From Dethiobacter alkaliphilus AHT 1 (GTDB lineage Bacteria; Bacillota; Dethiobacteria; Dethiobacterales; Dethiobacteraceae), in NCBI RefSeq assembly GCF_000174415.1, contig NZ_ACJM01000012.1:34359-98358 (forward strand): a stretch of 64,000 nucleotides of DNA. The letters are read 5' to 3'. The notes beneath the pieces are model-generated. The model did not search any database. It saw nothing but the letters and a program-made list of their open reading frames with translations, and was not told the origin of the DNA. Below are positions 33,298-43,180 of the stretch, in pieces; the first letter of the stretch is position 1; each line of letters starts with the position of its first letter. The position numbers were made by a program, and so were the translations under genes.

Positions 33298-33719
33298 ACG
33301 AAAAGGAGCATACGCCCTTAATCGTGGCCTTCTGCTGTAACTGGTGCAGCTACGCCGGCGCCGATTTGGCCGGTACCAGCCGTATGAGTTACCCCACCAA
33401 CGTCCGGATTGTCCGCGTACCCTGTTCCAGTCGTGTGAACCCCAGCTTCATTATCCGCGCCTTCCAGCGCGGAGCCGACGGTGTACTGGTGGCCGGTTGC
33501 CATCCCGGCGACTGCCATTACCACAGCGGCAACTTTTTCACACGCCGCCGCTTCACGGTACTGAAGCGGACGCTGGAGTTTTTGGGCATTGAGCCCGAGC
33601 GCTTCCAGGTGCGCTGGATTTCCGGTTCGGAAGGAGCGAAGTTCGCCACTGTGATGAATAATGTCACGGAGGAGATCAAAAATCTCGGTCCGAACAGAAA
33701 GTTGAGGGATGTCCGGTGA
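33288..33719 (+). CDS. flxD: FlxD/MvhD-type [2Fe-2S] delta subunit
   Basis: 143 residues, overlapping the hdrA end by 10 bases and the next gene by 4. Cysteines in CCNWCSY, VPCSSR and GCHPGDCHY match MvhD/FlxD, which links HdrA to its electron-donor module by a [2Fe-2S] cluster. With no hydrogenase genes nearby and an NAD-type flavoprotein downstream, FlxD is the fitting name. Confidence 0.9.
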   Translation: MSVNEKEHTPLIVAFCCNWCSYAGADLAGTSRMSYPTNVRIVRVPCSSRVNPSFIIRAFQRGADGVLVAGCHPGDCHYHSGNFFTRRRFTVLKRTLEFLGIEPERFQVRWISGSEGAKFATVMNNVTEEIKNLGPNRKLRDVR

Positions 33720-34693
33720 GTGAATATACAAAAAAAGTTCAGCAAATAGCAAAGGATGCCCTGGAGAAGCAGGAAGTAACCGCAGTTCTGGGCTGGCGCA
33801 AGAAAGATTTCTGGTGGCAGTCTCCGGTGGCTTTCATTGAGAGTCCCGACGATGTAGAACAGCTGGTCTGGGATCCGTTTAGCGTTTATAATCCGGTAAA
33901 GTTTTTGCTGGATTTAGAGGAAGACAACTGTCACGAAAAAGTCGGTATTTTCGTTAAGGGCTGTGATTCCCGCGGCATTAACCGTTTGCTGCAGGACCGC
34001 CGCCTGGAGCGCGACAGCGTAGTGGTTTTCGGCGTGCCCTGCAGCGGCAAAGCCGATGCCGACAAAGTCAGAAGCAACTTTCCGTCTAAGAAGATCAAGG
34101 AAGTAACCTTTGACGGCGAAGAGCTGGTAATAAATGTGGATGGTAAGGAAGAGCGTGTGCCGGCGGAAGAATATCTGCTGGATAAGTGCCTAACTTGTCG
34201 CCATCCCAACCCGGTGGTCCATGATAAACTGGCCTGGGAAGAAGTGCCCGTCCGCGAAGGGGTGGACGAAATCCGTTTCTCCCGGGTGGAGAATGTGGAA
34301 AAGCAGGAATTGGAAGACCGGTATGAATACTGGACACGCCAGTTTGACCGCTGCATCCGCTGCTTTGCCTGCCGCAACACCTGTCCGGCATGTAACTGCC
34401 GCACCTGTGTTTTCGACCAGGCGGAGCCCCGCTGGATTGGTAAAGCCAGTGATATGGCCGATACACTGAACTATCATATAATCCGCGCGTTCCATGTGGC
34501 GGGCCGCTGCTATGAGTGCGGAGAATGTGAACGGATTTGCCCTGCCGGCATTCCGCTGCAGGAGCTAAACCGTAAGCTGATTAAAGATCTGGATGAATTC
34601 TTTGGTGAATACGAAGCAGGCCTGGATCCGGAAGACAACCCGCCGCTGGGCACTTACCGCGGTGAAGATCCGGCCGGTTTTGATGAAAGTTAA
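33716..34693 (+). CDS. flxC: FlxC-like 4Fe-4S protein
   Basis: 325 residues. An N-terminal domain of about 200 residues with CLTCRHPNP recalls FrhB-like or ferredoxin-linked proteins, and it is followed by two cluster motifs, CIRCFACRNTCPACNCRTC (about 217-235) and CYECGECERICP (about 264-275). ATG-type start overlaps flxD; GTGA junction. Its position between flxD and flxB and its composition match FlxC of the Flx-Hdr NADH dehydrogenase/heterodisulfide reductase described from sulfate reducers and other anaerobes. Assignment to C rather than another small subunit is by order. Confidence 0.8.
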   Translation: MSEYTKKVQQIAKDALEKQEVTAVLGWRKKDFWWQSPVAFIESPDDVEQLVWDPFSVYNPVKFLLDLEEDNCHEKVGIFVKGCDSRGINRLLQDRRLERDSVVVFGVPCSGKADADKVRSNFPSKKIKEVTFDGEELVINVDGKEERVPAEEYLLDKCLTCRHPNPVVHDKLAWEEVPVREGVDEIRFSRVENVEKQELEDRYEYWTRQFDRCIRCFACRNTCPACNCRTCVFDQAEPRWIGKASDMADTLNYHIIRAFHVAGRCYECGECERICPAGIPLQELNRKLIKDLDEFFGEYEAGLDPEDNPPLGTYRGEDPAGFDES

Positions 34694-34708
34694 GGGGGTG
34701 CGGCTATA

Positions 34709-35737
34709 ATGAAAAAGATTGCTAAAGCAAAACTGCCTGAATTGTGGCAGGCTCTCTCCGCCGAGGCGAAGCTGTACGTCCCCGCAGAAACTGATGGAGT
34801 CGTAAACTTTGCTTCCTGGCAGGAAGGTATGGAAGTAAATCTTGACGAGTTAAATGTATTTGTTCCCCCCAAGAAGTTCTTCTTTCCGCAGACCGAGACG
34901 GTTTTGAAGTACGAGTTCGGTGATGACCTGCAGATTGAAGATTTCGCCTGCAAGGCGGGGGAAAATACCATTCTCTTTGGTGTGCGTCCCTGTGATGTTT
35001 CCAGTTTTGCCATGATGGATAAGGTCTATCTGGGGGATCCGGTGGATGAAGCTTACCGCCGCCGTCGGGAAATGACCACCGTGGTGGCGCTGGGATGCGG
35101 CGAGCCTGATGAGACTTGTTTCTGCCAGTCCTTTGACATTGAGCCCGGCAAAGCTCCCGGCGCCGATGTTTTAGGCGTTGACGTGGGAGATGAGTTGGTT
35201 TTGGTGGCCCAGTCTGAAAAAGGCGAAGCCCTGCTGACCAATTTAAACGGTCTGCTCACCGAAGCCACTTCCGGCGACGAGAACAAGCTCAAAGATGCCC
35301 AGGAGAAGGCTAAAGAAGAATATGTCACCCAAGTCACAGTGGATGGTGTGATGGAGAAGCTGGACAATATGTTCGAAGACGGTTACTGGGATAAGCTTTA
35401 TAGGCGCTGCATTGCCTGCGGTACCTGTACCTTTGTCTGTCCCACCTGTCACTGCTTCGACGTACAGGAATACCCCACCGGCAACCGCGGTGAGCGGATT
35501 CGCTGCTGGGATGCTTGTATGTTCTCCGATTTCACCATGATGGGCCACGGGCATAACCCCCGTCCCACCCAGAAGGAACGGGTAAGACAGCGTTTTATGC
35601 ATAAGCTGAACTACTTCCCCCATCAGCACGGTGATTACGCCTGTGTGGGCTGTGGCCGTTGCGTCCGCAAATGTCCGGTGAACCTGGATATTCTGGAAGT
35701 TATCAATGCGGTAGGAGGTGCGGAAGATGGGATGTAA
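34709..35737 (+). CDS. flxB: FlxB-like 4Fe-4S dicluster protein (AsrA-like)
   Basis: 342 residues; ATG 34709 with GGGGGTG upstream. The N-terminal 200 residues resemble anaerobic sulfite reductase subunit A (FGVRPCDVSSFAMMD is a good marker). The C-terminus has CIACGTCTFVCP (about 235-246) and CVGCGRCVRKCP (about 315-326). It would carry electrons between the NADH-oxidising FlxA and the Hdr part. Its 3' end overlaps the flxA start. Confidence 0.85.
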   Translation: MKKIAKAKLPELWQALSAEAKLYVPAETDGVVNFASWQEGMEVNLDELNVFVPPKKFFFPQTETVLKYEFGDDLQIEDFACKAGENTILFGVRPCDVSSFAMMDKVYLGDPVDEAYRRRREMTTVVALGCGEPDETCFCQSFDIEPGKAPGADVLGVDVGDELVLVAQSEKGEALLTNLNGLLTEATSGDENKLKDAQEKAKEEYVTQVTVDGVMEKLDNMFEDGYWDKLYRRCIACGTCTFVCPTCHCFDVQEYPTGNRGERIRCWDACMFSDFTMMGHGHNPRPTQKERVRQRFMHKLNYFPHQHGDYACVGCGRCVRKCPVNLDILEVINAVGGAEDGM

Positions 35738-36560
35738 CAGTAATCCGTTGTTGCCCAAGATTGGCATTGTCAAGGACATCCGCCGTGAAACCTCGGATGT
35801 AAAAACGTTTACGGTGGTTACCGAGGACGGCAGCGACTTTTTTGACTACGAGCCCGGCCAGTGCGCCATGGTTTCCGTATTTCCCGTAGGTGAAGCGCTG
35901 TTTTCCATTACGTCTTCGCCGACCCGCAAAGGGTTTTTGGAATTCAGCGTTAAAGAGCTGGGGACTGTGACCAAAGCATTGCATCAAATCGAGCCCGGTA
36001 CCAAAATCGGCATCCGCGGACCGTACGGCAAGGGTTTCCCCAGAGACTTCATGAAGGGCAAAGACATTCTCTTTATTGCCGGCGGGATTGCCCTGGCGCC
36101 GCTGCGTTCTCTCATTAATTACTGTATGGATAACCGGGACGATTTCGGCAAGATCGATATCATCTATGGCTCCCGGTCTTCAGATGACTTAATCCAGAAA
36201 GTTGAAATCTTTGAAAACTGGCCCAAGGTGCGGGATACCGACGTTCATCTCACGGTGGACGTGGCCTCCGACGACTGGGACGGCAACGTAGGCTTTGTGC
36301 CCGCCTTTCTGGAAGAATTAAATCCGGACCCGGCAGGCAAGGTTACCGTTACCTGCGGACCGCCCATCATGATTAAGTTCGTTTTGCAGAGCCTGGAAAA
36401 GATGGGCTACCAGCCGGAGAACATTATTACCACACTGGAAATGAAGATGAAGTGCGGCGTTGGTAAATGCGGCCGCTGCAACATCGGGGATAAATACGTC
36501 TGCAAGGAAGGCCCGGTATTTTCTCTGGAGCAGCTGCAGCAGATGCCTCCCGAATTCTAA
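35727..36560 (+). CDS. flxA: FlxA-like FAD/NAD(P)H-binding oxidoreductase
   Basis: 277 residues from ATG 35727, set by GGAGGTG (35714-35720). It is a ferredoxin-NADP reductase-type flavoprotein: FAD site around PGQCAMVSVFP, NAD-binding site at FIAGGIALAPLRSL, and a C-terminal cysteine cluster CGVGKCGRCNIGDKYVC of the dihydroorotate dehydrogenase electron-transfer type. It likely oxidises NADH and feeds HdrA. Last gene of the operon, before a strong terminator. Confidence 0.9.
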   Translation: MGCNSNPLLPKIGIVKDIRRETSDVKTFTVVTEDGSDFFDYEPGQCAMVSVFPVGEALFSITSSPTRKGFLEFSVKELGTVTKALHQIEPGTKIGIRGPYGKGFPRDFMKGKDILFIAGGIALAPLRSLINYCMDNRDDFGKIDIIYGSRSSDDLIQKVEIFENWPKVRDTDVHLTVDVASDDWDGNVGFVPAFLEELNPDPAGKVTVTCGPPIMIKFVLQSLEKMGYQPENIITTLEMKMKCGVGKCGRCNIGDKYVCKEGPVFSLEQLQQMPPEF

Positions 36561-36579
36561 AATATTCATTGTACCAAAA

Positions 36580-36616
36580 GAAGATGGGGATCAGCTCCCC
36601 ATCTTCAATTTTTTTT
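36580..36616 (+). terminator. Intrinsic terminator of the hdr-flx operon
   Basis: GAAGATGGGGA (36580-36590), loop TCAGC, TCCCCATCTTC (36596-36606), then AATTTTTTTT. Confidence 0.93.
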
Positions 36617-36681
36617 AAAAGTGTGCTATAATGAAACAGTTCGAAATTTTATGACAAATTATATAGGCTAGGAGACTTTTT

Positions 36682-37518
36682 ATGGAGTGTAAAGTACAGC
36701 AGCCTGTTCAGCAATTTCAGGATCAGGCAGAGTACCAGGCGCTGATGGAGGGCCTGGAGCGCAGTAAATTTCATAAAGCACTTATTTTGCCTTTAATTGA
36801 AAGAAACACCGAAAAAATTGTGGAAATCGGCTGCGGTAATGGCGTGGTCTTGGACCTTTTGGCCCATAATTTCCGTAAGAGCCAAATCACCGGCATCGAC
36901 TTAGACCCGGTAATGTGCGATGCGGCCCGGAAAAGATGTCTGGATAATGTGGACGTGCTCCTGACCGGCGCCACCCATCTGCCTTTGGCCGACGAGTCGG
37001 TGGATGTGGTAATCTATTGCAGCACCATTCACGAAATATACTCCCATGGCGGACCGCATGAAGTGGATAACAGCCTGTCCGAGGCGGTGCGGGTGTTAAA
37101 ACCGGGTGGGAGCATTATTATCCGGGATACGGTAAAGCCGGCCCCGGAAAAAGTGCGGGTTAACTTTAAAAAAGACTGGACCCGGAAGCGTTTTCGCACC
37201 TTTATAAAAGACTATAAAGTTATGCCGGCCCGCTACAGACAGTTGTCCGACGGCGCGGTGCAGGTGGAACTGGACTATTTTTTTGAATATCTGACCAAAT
37301 ACTTTTATGAAGTGGGCTGGCACAAAGAAATGGATGAAATCTACGGCTACTTCACCAAGGAAGAGTTCAGGGATAAGCTGGCACAGCACGGTTTGAAGGT
37401 GGCCAAAATGCATAGCTACCTGCTGCCGTTTTTTGAAGAAAAATGGTCCAAAGACTTCTCCATGGATGCGCCTTTCCCGGAAAGCACCGTAATCATCAAA
37501 GCTGTGAAGGGTCAATAA
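36682..37518 (+). CDS. Class I SAM-dependent methyltransferase
   Basis: 278 residues with motif I VEIGCGNGVVLD (about 45-56), GIDLDPVMCDAARKR and the post-I acidic residue, and DVVIYCSTIHEI. ATG 36682 has AGGAG upstream and a TATAAT box lies at 36627-36632. The C-terminal half is charged and lacks features that would tell the substrate. It is followed after 2 bases by a HAD phosphatase gene, so they probably form an operon. Substrate unknown. Confidence 0.82.
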   Translation: MECKVQQPVQQFQDQAEYQALMEGLERSKFHKALILPLIERNTEKIVEIGCGNGVVLDLLAHNFRKSQITGIDLDPVMCDAARKRCLDNVDVLLTGATHLPLADESVDVVIYCSTIHEIYSHGGPHEVDNSLSEAVRVLKPGGSIIIRDTVKPAPEKVRVNFKKDWTRKRFRTFIKDYKVMPARYRQLSDGAVQVELDYFFEYLTKYFYEVGWHKEMDEIYGYFTKEEFRDKLAQHGLKVAKMHSYLLPFFEEKWSKDFSMDAPFPESTVIIKAVKGQ

Positions 37519-37520
37519 AC

Positions 37521-38174
37521 ATGCAGGCCGTATTTTTAACCGACTTCGACGGTACCGTCTCTCAGGATGTTTTGTTGACCATTTTTAAGAGGTTTGCCGC
37601 ACCCCAATGGGAAGAGGCCATGGAAAGTTACAAAAACGGCCAAATAGGTTCCCGTAAGCTTTATGAAACTGTCATTCCCACCATTCGGGTAACACAACAG
37701 GAATGGCACAGGTTTCTCTACTATCATTGTTTTGTGGACCCTGGTTTTGCCAAACTAAGAGACCTATGCCGCCAGACCGCCACACCACTGGCCATTGTCA
37801 GTGACGGTTTGGACTTATATATCCGCCGGATGCTTAAAAATGCCGACATGGAAGATGTGCCTGTATATTCCAACAGAGCAGCCTTTGACGGTGACCGGAT
37901 AAACATTGCTTTTCCGCCGCTGCCGGAAGAATGCCCCTGCGGAGCCTGTGCCAACTGCAAGCGCGCCGTTTGCTGGCAGTACAGGCAGGACTATCCCACG
38001 CGCACTTTGATTTATGCCGGCGACGGCTTGTCTGATATCAAGGTCCTTGAAGACGTGGATACCATTTATGCCAAAGGCACCTTGGCAGAGTATTGCCAGG
38101 AGCAGGGGATTGCCTACACACGGTTTGAGAACTTTAACGACATTGTGTCCGACATGGAACGTATTCTGACTTAA
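37521..38174 (+). CDS. MtnX-like HAD-superfamily phosphatase
   Basis: 217 residues from ATG 37521. HAD motif I is DFDGTVS (about 8-14), motif II IVSDG, and motif III GDGLSD. The cysteine-rich insert CPCGACANCKRAVC is shared with MtnX-type phosphatases, which remove the phosphate of an enediol intermediate in methionine salvage. The rest of a methionine salvage pathway is not in the window, and the partner is a methyltransferase, so the exact substrate is open. Confidence 0.78.
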   Translation: MQAVFLTDFDGTVSQDVLLTIFKRFAAPQWEEAMESYKNGQIGSRKLYETVIPTIRVTQQEWHRFLYYHCFVDPGFAKLRDLCRQTATPLAIVSDGLDLYIRRMLKNADMEDVPVYSNRAAFDGDRINIAFPPLPEECPCGACANCKRAVCWQYRQDYPTRTLIYAGDGLSDIKVLEDVDTIYAKGTLAEYCQEQGIAYTRFENFNDIVSDMERILT

Positions 38175-38191
38175 ACTATGACTGCAAGCAG

Positions 38192-38232
38192 AATACCCCT
38201 TTAGGCAGAAAGCTTGTGCCTAAAGGGGTATT
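38192..38232. terminator. Bidirectional terminator, long stem
   Basis: AATACCCCTTTAGGCA (38192-38207) and TGCCTAAAGGGGTATT (38217-38232), a perfect 16-base stem between the convergent phosphatase and small membrane protein genes. Confidence 0.85.
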
Positions 38233-38242
38233 ATTGGTATTG

Positions 38243-38482
38243 CTAACAATCGCCGCTGTCTGTCGGATCCAGTAAACCCTTAACCCGGCAAACAATATAA
38301 GCTGCCGGAACCGAAAGCAGGGCCAGTGGCGAAAAATTCCTGAGGATTGTCATGTAGAGTTGGTTGTCACCACCACCGCTTACAGTTGATGCGTATACCA
38401 GTGAGAAGAGAAGCAGGCCAGCCAGGTAAGCACCGGTATAGCTTACTATACGGTCCCAGACGGGCTCACTGATAAAGCGCAA
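38243..38482 (-). CDS. Small membrane protein, 79 aa
   Basis: TTG 38482 lies 5 bases after GGAGGTGA; GTG 38491 is part of that ribosome site and cannot be the start. The product has two hydrophobic segments (about residues 14-33 and 50-68). I do not recognise a family. It is transcribed alone in the direction of carB's neighbour region, opposite to the phosphatase gene. Confidence 0.65.
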   Translation of the reverse strand: MRFISEPVWDRIVSYTGAYLAGLLLFSLVYASTVSGGGDNQLYMTILRNFSPLALLSVPAAYIVCRVKGLLDPTDSGDC

Positions 38483-38587
38483 GGCTCTCACCTCCGTTTG
38501 TTATTATTTTCTTTTATTTTATCATGTTACGCCGGGAACTTGTAGTGAATTGATAAAAAATTCACGTTTGTTCGATAATTTAGAAGC

Positions 38588-38622
38588 AAAAAGGAGCCCG
38601 CTGATAAACGGGGCTCCTTTTT
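38588..38622 (-). terminator. Terminator of the carAB operon
   Basis: AAAAAGGAGCCC (38588-38599) and GGGCTCCTTTTT (38611-38622), just downstream of the carB stop on the minus strand. Confidence 0.88.
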
Positions 38623-38630
38623 AAGAAGTA

Positions 38631-41600
38631 TTAAGCTGAAACAGAGTGGCCGTTATTTTTTCTGCCGGCCAGATAATCCTGCAGTGCAGTGTGGTTTACT
38701 TTGCCGCCTTCCAGCAAGGTCTCCATCACGTGCAGTACCGCTTTGGTGGTGTCCAGGGAAGTGAGGCAGGGGATGTTTAGCTCCACCGCCGCCCGCCGGA
38801 TACGGAATCCGTCACGCTTGGGCGCTTTCCCTTTAGTCAGGGTATTGACCACCACATCAATGCTGCCGCCGCGGATCATATCCACCACATGGGGCGAACC
38901 TTCCGCGATTTTGTTTACCCGCCCTACTTCGCAGCCCGCTTCTAAGAGGGCCTTGGCTGTTCCATGGGTGGCATAAAGCTTAAAGCCCAGTTTGGCAAAC
39001 TGTAACAGTAGCGGTATGGCGTCCGCTTTATCCTTGTCCGCCACAGTGGCCAGGATGTTACCGGAGGACGGGATGTAGAGGTTGGCCGCCAGAAGCGCTT
39101 TATACAGGGCCCGCGGCAAATCCACATCTATCCCCATTACCTCACCGGTGGATTTCATTTCCGGTCCCAGGGAAGTTTCCAGATCCGCCAGTTTGGCAAA
39201 GGAGAATACCGGGGCCTTTACCGCCACAAAAGGCATATCCGGGCAGATACCGCCATTGTAGCCCAGGTCCTTTAGTTTTTCTCCCAGGGCGCAGCGGGTG
39301 GCCAACTGCACCATGGGGATATCCGTTACCTTGGAGAGGAAGGGGACGGTGCGGGAGGAGCGGGGGTTTACTTCGATGACGTAGAGGTTATCCTCAAACA
39401 GCACATACTGAATGTTTATAATCCCTTTGACCTTCAGCCCCCGGGCCAGCCTGGTGGTATAATCCACAATCAGTTCTTTGTGTTTGTCGGCGATGGACTG
39501 GGCAGGATACATGGCAATGCTGTCTCCGGAATGAACGCCGGCCCGCTCAATATGCTCCATGATGCCTGGGATCAGTACCGTCTCTCCGTCGGAGATGGCG
39601 TCCACCTCCAGTTCGGTACCCAGCAGGTATTTGTCCACCAGTACCGGGTGGCGTGGCGAAACCCGCACCGCATTGTGCATATATTCCAGGAGCTCATCGT
39701 CGGAATAGACTATTTCCATGGCGCGGCCACCCAGCACATAGGAGGGGCGGACCACCACCGGGTAACCAATGGCCTGAGCGGCGGGCACCGCCTCGGCGGC
39801 AGAAGTGACCGTCTGTCCCGGCGGCCGGGCAATATCCAGCTCCGTTAAGAGTAAGTCAAACTTATCCCGGTCCTCGGCCCGGTCAATGTTTTCCACCGAG
39901 GTCCCGATGATGGGAATGCCGGCATTGGCCAGAGGCTCGGCCAGATTAATGGCGGTTTGTCCCCCAAACTGCACAATCACACCGTCGGGCTGCTCTTTGT
40001 CCAGAATGTTTAAAACGTCTTCGGGCTGCAGAGGTTCAAAGTAGAGCCGGTCTGCGGTATCAAAGTCGGTGGAAACCGTCTCCGGGTTATTGTTTACGAT
40101 GATGGTCTCATAGCCGGCATCCTGCAGGGCCCACACCGAGTGGACGGAGCAATAATCAAATTCAATGCCCTGGCCGATGCGGATGGGGCCGGAGCCCAGC
40201 ACCATGATTTTACGCTTCTCTGTTACTTCTGCTTCATCTTCTGTGCCGTAGGTGGAGTAAAAGTAGGGTGTGCCGGCCTCAAACTCTGCGGCACAGGTGT
40301 CCACCATTTTATAAACAGGCCCCACCTCCCGGGCTTTGCGGGCGCTGCGCACTTCTTCTTCCGTTGTGCCTAACAGCTCGGCTATGGTTTCATCGGCAAA
40401 ACCCATTTCCTTGGCGGCAACCCACAAATCCTTATCAAAGGCTTTGGCGCCCTGGCCGGCAAAGGAGGCAATCTTCTTTTCCATATCGATGATATTTTTG
40501 ATTTTTTGGCTGAAGAAGGGGTCAATGCGGGAAATATTATAGACTTCCTCCACAGTGATGCCGCGCCGGAAAGCTTCAGCCAGGATGAAGAGCCGTTCAT
40601 CATTGGGGCGCACAATCAGCTCTTTTAATTCTTCCATGCTGAGCCCGGCTGCAGTGTCCAGCTTGAGGCTGTGCACGCCGATTTCCAGGGAGCGTACCGC
40701 TTTAAGTATGGCGGCTTCCAGGTTACGGTCAATGGCCATAACTTCGCCGGTGGCTTTCATCTGGGTGCCCAGAGTGCGCTGCGCCAGGGCAAACTTGTCA
40801 AAGGGCCAGCGGGGCACTTTGATGACCACATAATCAATGGTGGGTTCAAAACAGGCGGTGGTTTTCTGAGTCACCGCATTTTCAATTTCATCCAGGGTCA
40901 TGCCGATGGCAATTTTGGTGGCCACTTTGGCAATGGGGTAGCCGGTGGCTTTGGACGCCAGGGCAGAAGAGCGGGAGACCCGTGGGTTTACTTCGATGAC
41001 AATGTAGTTAAAGCTGTCTGTATCCAGGGCAAACTGAATGTTACAGCCGCCTTCAATACCCAAAGCCCGGATAATTTTGAGGGATGCGTTTCTAAGCATC
41101 TGAAACTCTTTATCTGTTAAAGTCTGGGCCGGGGCCACCACTATGGAATCCCCGGTATGGACGCCAACCGGGTCAATGTTTTCCATACTGCAGATGGTAA
41201 TACAGTTATCATTGCTGTCCCGCATTACTTCAAACTCCACTTCTTTCCAACCGGCCACGCTTTGCTCCACCAAAATCTGATTGATGGGGCTGGCTTTTAG
41301 GCCCCGCTGCGCAGTGGAGCGCAGTTCTTCCTCGTCTGCGGCAAAACCGCCGCCGGTGCCTCCCATGGTGTAGGCGGGCCGCACCACCACCGGATAACCG
41401 GCTTCAGCAGCAAAAGAAACGGCATCGTCTATGCTGGAAACAATGGTGGAGGCAGGGATGGGTTCATTTAGCATTTCCATGGTTTGCTTGAAGTGGTCAC
41501 GGTCTTCGGCGCGGATAATGGCATCCAGCGGGGTGCCCAGCATACGCACGCCATAGCGCTCCAAAATCCCCTGCTCCGCCAGATCCTTGCCGGCGTTTAA

Positions 41601-41885
41601 GCCCACCTGTCCGCCCAGGGTGGGCAGCAGTCCGTCGGGCCGTTCTTTGGCGATGATTTCGGTGAGGGTGTCAATCTGTAAAGGTTCTATATAAACACGG
41701 TCGGCAATATTGGTATCGGTCATGATTGTGGCCGGGTTGCTGTTAACCAAGACAACTTCCAATCCTTCGTCTTTTAGGGCCCGGCAAGCCTGGGTGCCGG
41801 CGTAGTCAAACTCAGCTGCCTGTCCGATGATGATGGGGCCGGAGCCGATTACCATTACCTTTTTAATATCTTTATATCTGGGCAT
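38631..41885 (-). CDS. carB: Carbamoyl-phosphate synthase large subunit
   Basis: 1084 residues, the usual length. Two homologous synthetase halves are visible: the first from [21 protein letters not shown], the second from [21 protein letters not shown], each with an ATP-grasp domain, and the C-terminal allosteric domain ([11 protein letters not shown]). It makes carbamoyl phosphate from bicarbonate, ammonia and two ATP. It follows carA after 21 bases in a PyrR-controlled operon, so it serves pyrimidine synthesis. Confidence 0.98.
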   Translation of the reverse strand: MPRYKDIKKVMVIGSGPIIIGQAAEFDYAGTQACRALKDEGLEVVLVNSNPATIMTDTNIADRVYIEPLQIDTLTEIIAKERPDGLLPTLGGQVGLNAGKDLAEQGILERYGVRMLGTPLDAIIRAEDRDHFKQTMEMLNEPIPASTIVSSIDDAVSFAAEAGYPVVVRPAYTMGGTGGGFAADEEELRSTAQRGLKASPINQILVEQSVAGWKEVEFEVMRDSNDNCITICSMENIDPVGVHTGDSIVVAPAQTLTDKEFQMLRNASLKIIRALGIEGGCNIQFALDTDSFNYIVIEVNPRVSRSSALASKATGYPIAKVATKIAIGMTLDEIENAVTQKTTACFEPTIDYVVIKVPRWPFDKFALAQRTLGTQMKATGEVMAIDRNLEAAILKAVRSLEIGVHSLKLDTAAGLSMEELKELIVRPNDERLFILAEAFRRGITVEEVYNISRIDPFFSQKIKNIIDMEKKIASFAGQGAKAFDKDLWVAAKEMGFADETIAELLGTTEEEVRSARKAREVGPVYKMVDTCAAEFEAGTPYFYSTYGTEDEAEVTEKRKIMVLGSGPIRIGQGIEFDYCSVHSVWALQDAGYETIIVNNNPETVSTDFDTADRLYFEPLQPEDVLNILDKEQPDGVIVQFGGQTAINLAEPLANAGIPIIGTSVENIDRAEDRDKFDLLLTELDIARPPGQTVTSAAEAVPAAQAIGYPVVVRPSYVLGGRAMEIVYSDDELLEYMHNAVRVSPRHPVLVDKYLLGTELEVDAISDGETVLIPGIMEHIERAGVHSGDSIAMYPAQSIADKHKELIVDYTTRLARGLKVKGIINIQYVLFEDNLYVIEVNPRSSRTVPFLSKVTDIPMVQLATRCALGEKLKDLGYNGGICPDMPFVAVKAPVFSFAKLADLETSLGPEMKSTGEVMGIDVDLPRALYKALLAANLYIPSSGNILATVADKDKADAIPLLLQFAKLGFKLYATHGTAKALLEAGCEVGRVNKIAEGSPHVVDMIRGGSIDVVVNTLTKGKAPKRDGFRIRRAAVELNIPCLTSLDTTKAVLHVMETLLEGGKVNHTALQDYLAGRKNNGHSVSA

Positions 41886-41906
41886 CTTTTCGCCTCCTTT
41901 AGTAAT

Positions 41907-42977
41907 TTAGGAATTCATCATGGAGATAAAACGTTCAAAAATATGTGCGGAGTCACTGGGGCCGGGAAAAGCTTCGGGATGGTACTGCACACAGAAGAGC
42001 GGATGACGGTTATGGGTCATCCCTTCCACCGTGCCGTCATTTAAGTTGCGGTGGGTAATGGCAAGGTCCATTCCGTCCAGTGTTTTTTCGTCAATGGCGT
42101 ACCCGTGGTTTTGGGAAGTGATTTGCACTTTTCCTGTTTCCAGGTCCTTTACCGGGTGGTTGGCACCGCGGTGCCCGAATTTAAGCTTATAGGTCTCAGC
42201 GCCCAAAGCCAGGGCCAAAACCTGATGACCCAGGCAAATGCCAAAGAGCGGCAGTTTACCGATTAAATCCCTGGCTGTTTCAATGGGCTGCCCTGCATCT
42301 TTAGGGTCCCCCGGTCCGTTGGTCAGCATCACTCCCGCCGGGTTTAGCACCAGGATTTCATCGGCAGTAGCCGATGCAGGCATTACCACCACTTCGCACC
42401 CAGCTTTGCTTAAGTTTTGGGCAATACTCTGCTTCATGCCCAGATCAAGGACCACAACACGGCGGCCTTTACCGTCTATGGTGTAGGACCGGGGAGTGGT
42501 GACTTTCTCTACCAGGTTTTGACCGGAAAGGGGTTTGGCCTGTTTGGCTTTCTCCACCAATTCTTCATCACTGCAGTCTTCGGTGGTTATGACGCCGCGG
42601 AGCGTGCCGCTCTGGCGAATGGTGCGGGTCAGCGCCCGGGTATCGATGCCGGTGAGGCCGATAATATTGTTTTCCTTAAGATAATTGGCCAACGTATCTG
42701 TGGCCCGCCAGTTATTGGGGGACTCGCAGGCTTCTTTTACAATGAAGCCGCGGACATGAGACCGGCGGGATTCAAAATCATCGGGATTAATGCCGTAATT
42801 GCCGATTAAAGGGTATGTCATGGTAACAATTTGACCGCAATAAGAAGGATCGGTGAGGATTTCCTGATAGCCGGTCATGGCCGTATTGAAAACCACTTCT
42901 CCTTCGCAGCTGCCGGTGGCACCGAACCCTTTGCCATAAAATATTTTCCCGTTTTCCAAGCCCAAGCGTGCAAGCAT
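41907..42977 (-). CDS. carA: Carbamoyl-phosphate synthase small (glutaminase) subunit
   Basis: 356 residues from ATG 42977 (AGGAGGT 8 bases upstream). The C-terminal class I glutamine amidotransferase domain has the nucleophile in LFGICLGHQ and the His/Glu pair in YHPEAFPGP. The N-terminal domain begins ARLGLENGKIFYGKGFG. Expression is governed by the attenuator in its leader (43009-43124). Confidence 0.97.
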   Translation of the reverse strand: MLARLGLENGKIFYGKGFGATGSCEGEVVFNTAMTGYQEILTDPSYCGQIVTMTYPLIGNYGINPDDFESRRSHVRGFIVKEACESPNNWRATDTLANYLKENNIIGLTGIDTRALTRTIRQSGTLRGVITTEDCSDEELVEKAKQAKPLSGQNLVEKVTTPRSYTIDGKGRRVVVLDLGMKQSIAQNLSKAGCEVVVMPASATADEILVLNPAGVMLTNGPGDPKDAGQPIETARDLIGKLPLFGICLGHQVLALALGAETYKLKFGHRGANHPVKDLETGKVQITSQNHGYAIDEKTLDGMDLAITHRNLNDGTVEGMTHNRHPLFCVQYHPEAFPGPSDSAHIFERFISMMNS

Positions 42978-43008
42978 ATTTATTACCTCCTGAATTGTAT
43001 TGTCAATT

Positions 43009-43057
43009 AAAAAAGAAAAAGCTAACCCCACGGCAAAAAAAAGCCGCTTGGGTTAGC
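43009..43057 (-). terminator. Attenuator terminator of carAB
   Basis: On the minus strand GCTAACCC (43057-43050) pairs with GGGTTAGC (43028-43021), an inner GCGGC/GCCG pair strengthens it, and a T-rich run follows (43020-43009). It ends about 32 bases before carA. Confidence 0.88.
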
Positions 43058-43082
43058 CAGGTTCCATGTTATATGCATACAT
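43053..43082 (-). CDS. Possible 9-codon leader ORF of carAB (MYAYNMEPG)
   Basis: ATG at 43082 has AGGAGG (43096-43091) 8 bases upstream, and the frame ends at TAA inside the 5' arm of the attenuator terminator. The ribosome site overlaps the 3' part of the PyrR binding loop. Such a leader ORF could couple translation to attenuation. It is too short for statistical support. Confidence 0.35.
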   Translation of the reverse strand: MYAYNMEPG

Positions 43083-43093
43083 AATTGTAGCCT

Positions 43094-43124
43094 CCTTTTT
43101 AGCCTCTCTGGACTAAGTTAAAGG
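43094..43124 (-). promoter_or_regulatory. PyrR-binding hairpin in the carAB leader
   Basis: On the minus strand the conserved PyrR loop AGTCCAGAGAGGCT (43114-43101) sits in a hairpin closed by CCTTT/AAAGG and TTAG/CTAA. In Bacillus the same sequence binds PyrR with UMP and favours termination. It lies about 35 bases before the terminator stem. Confidence 0.88.
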
Positions 43125-43180
43125 TGCCTTAGAGATTTTTTTAATTCTACCAGATGCAAGGGAAAAAAGTCAAGAAAAAC

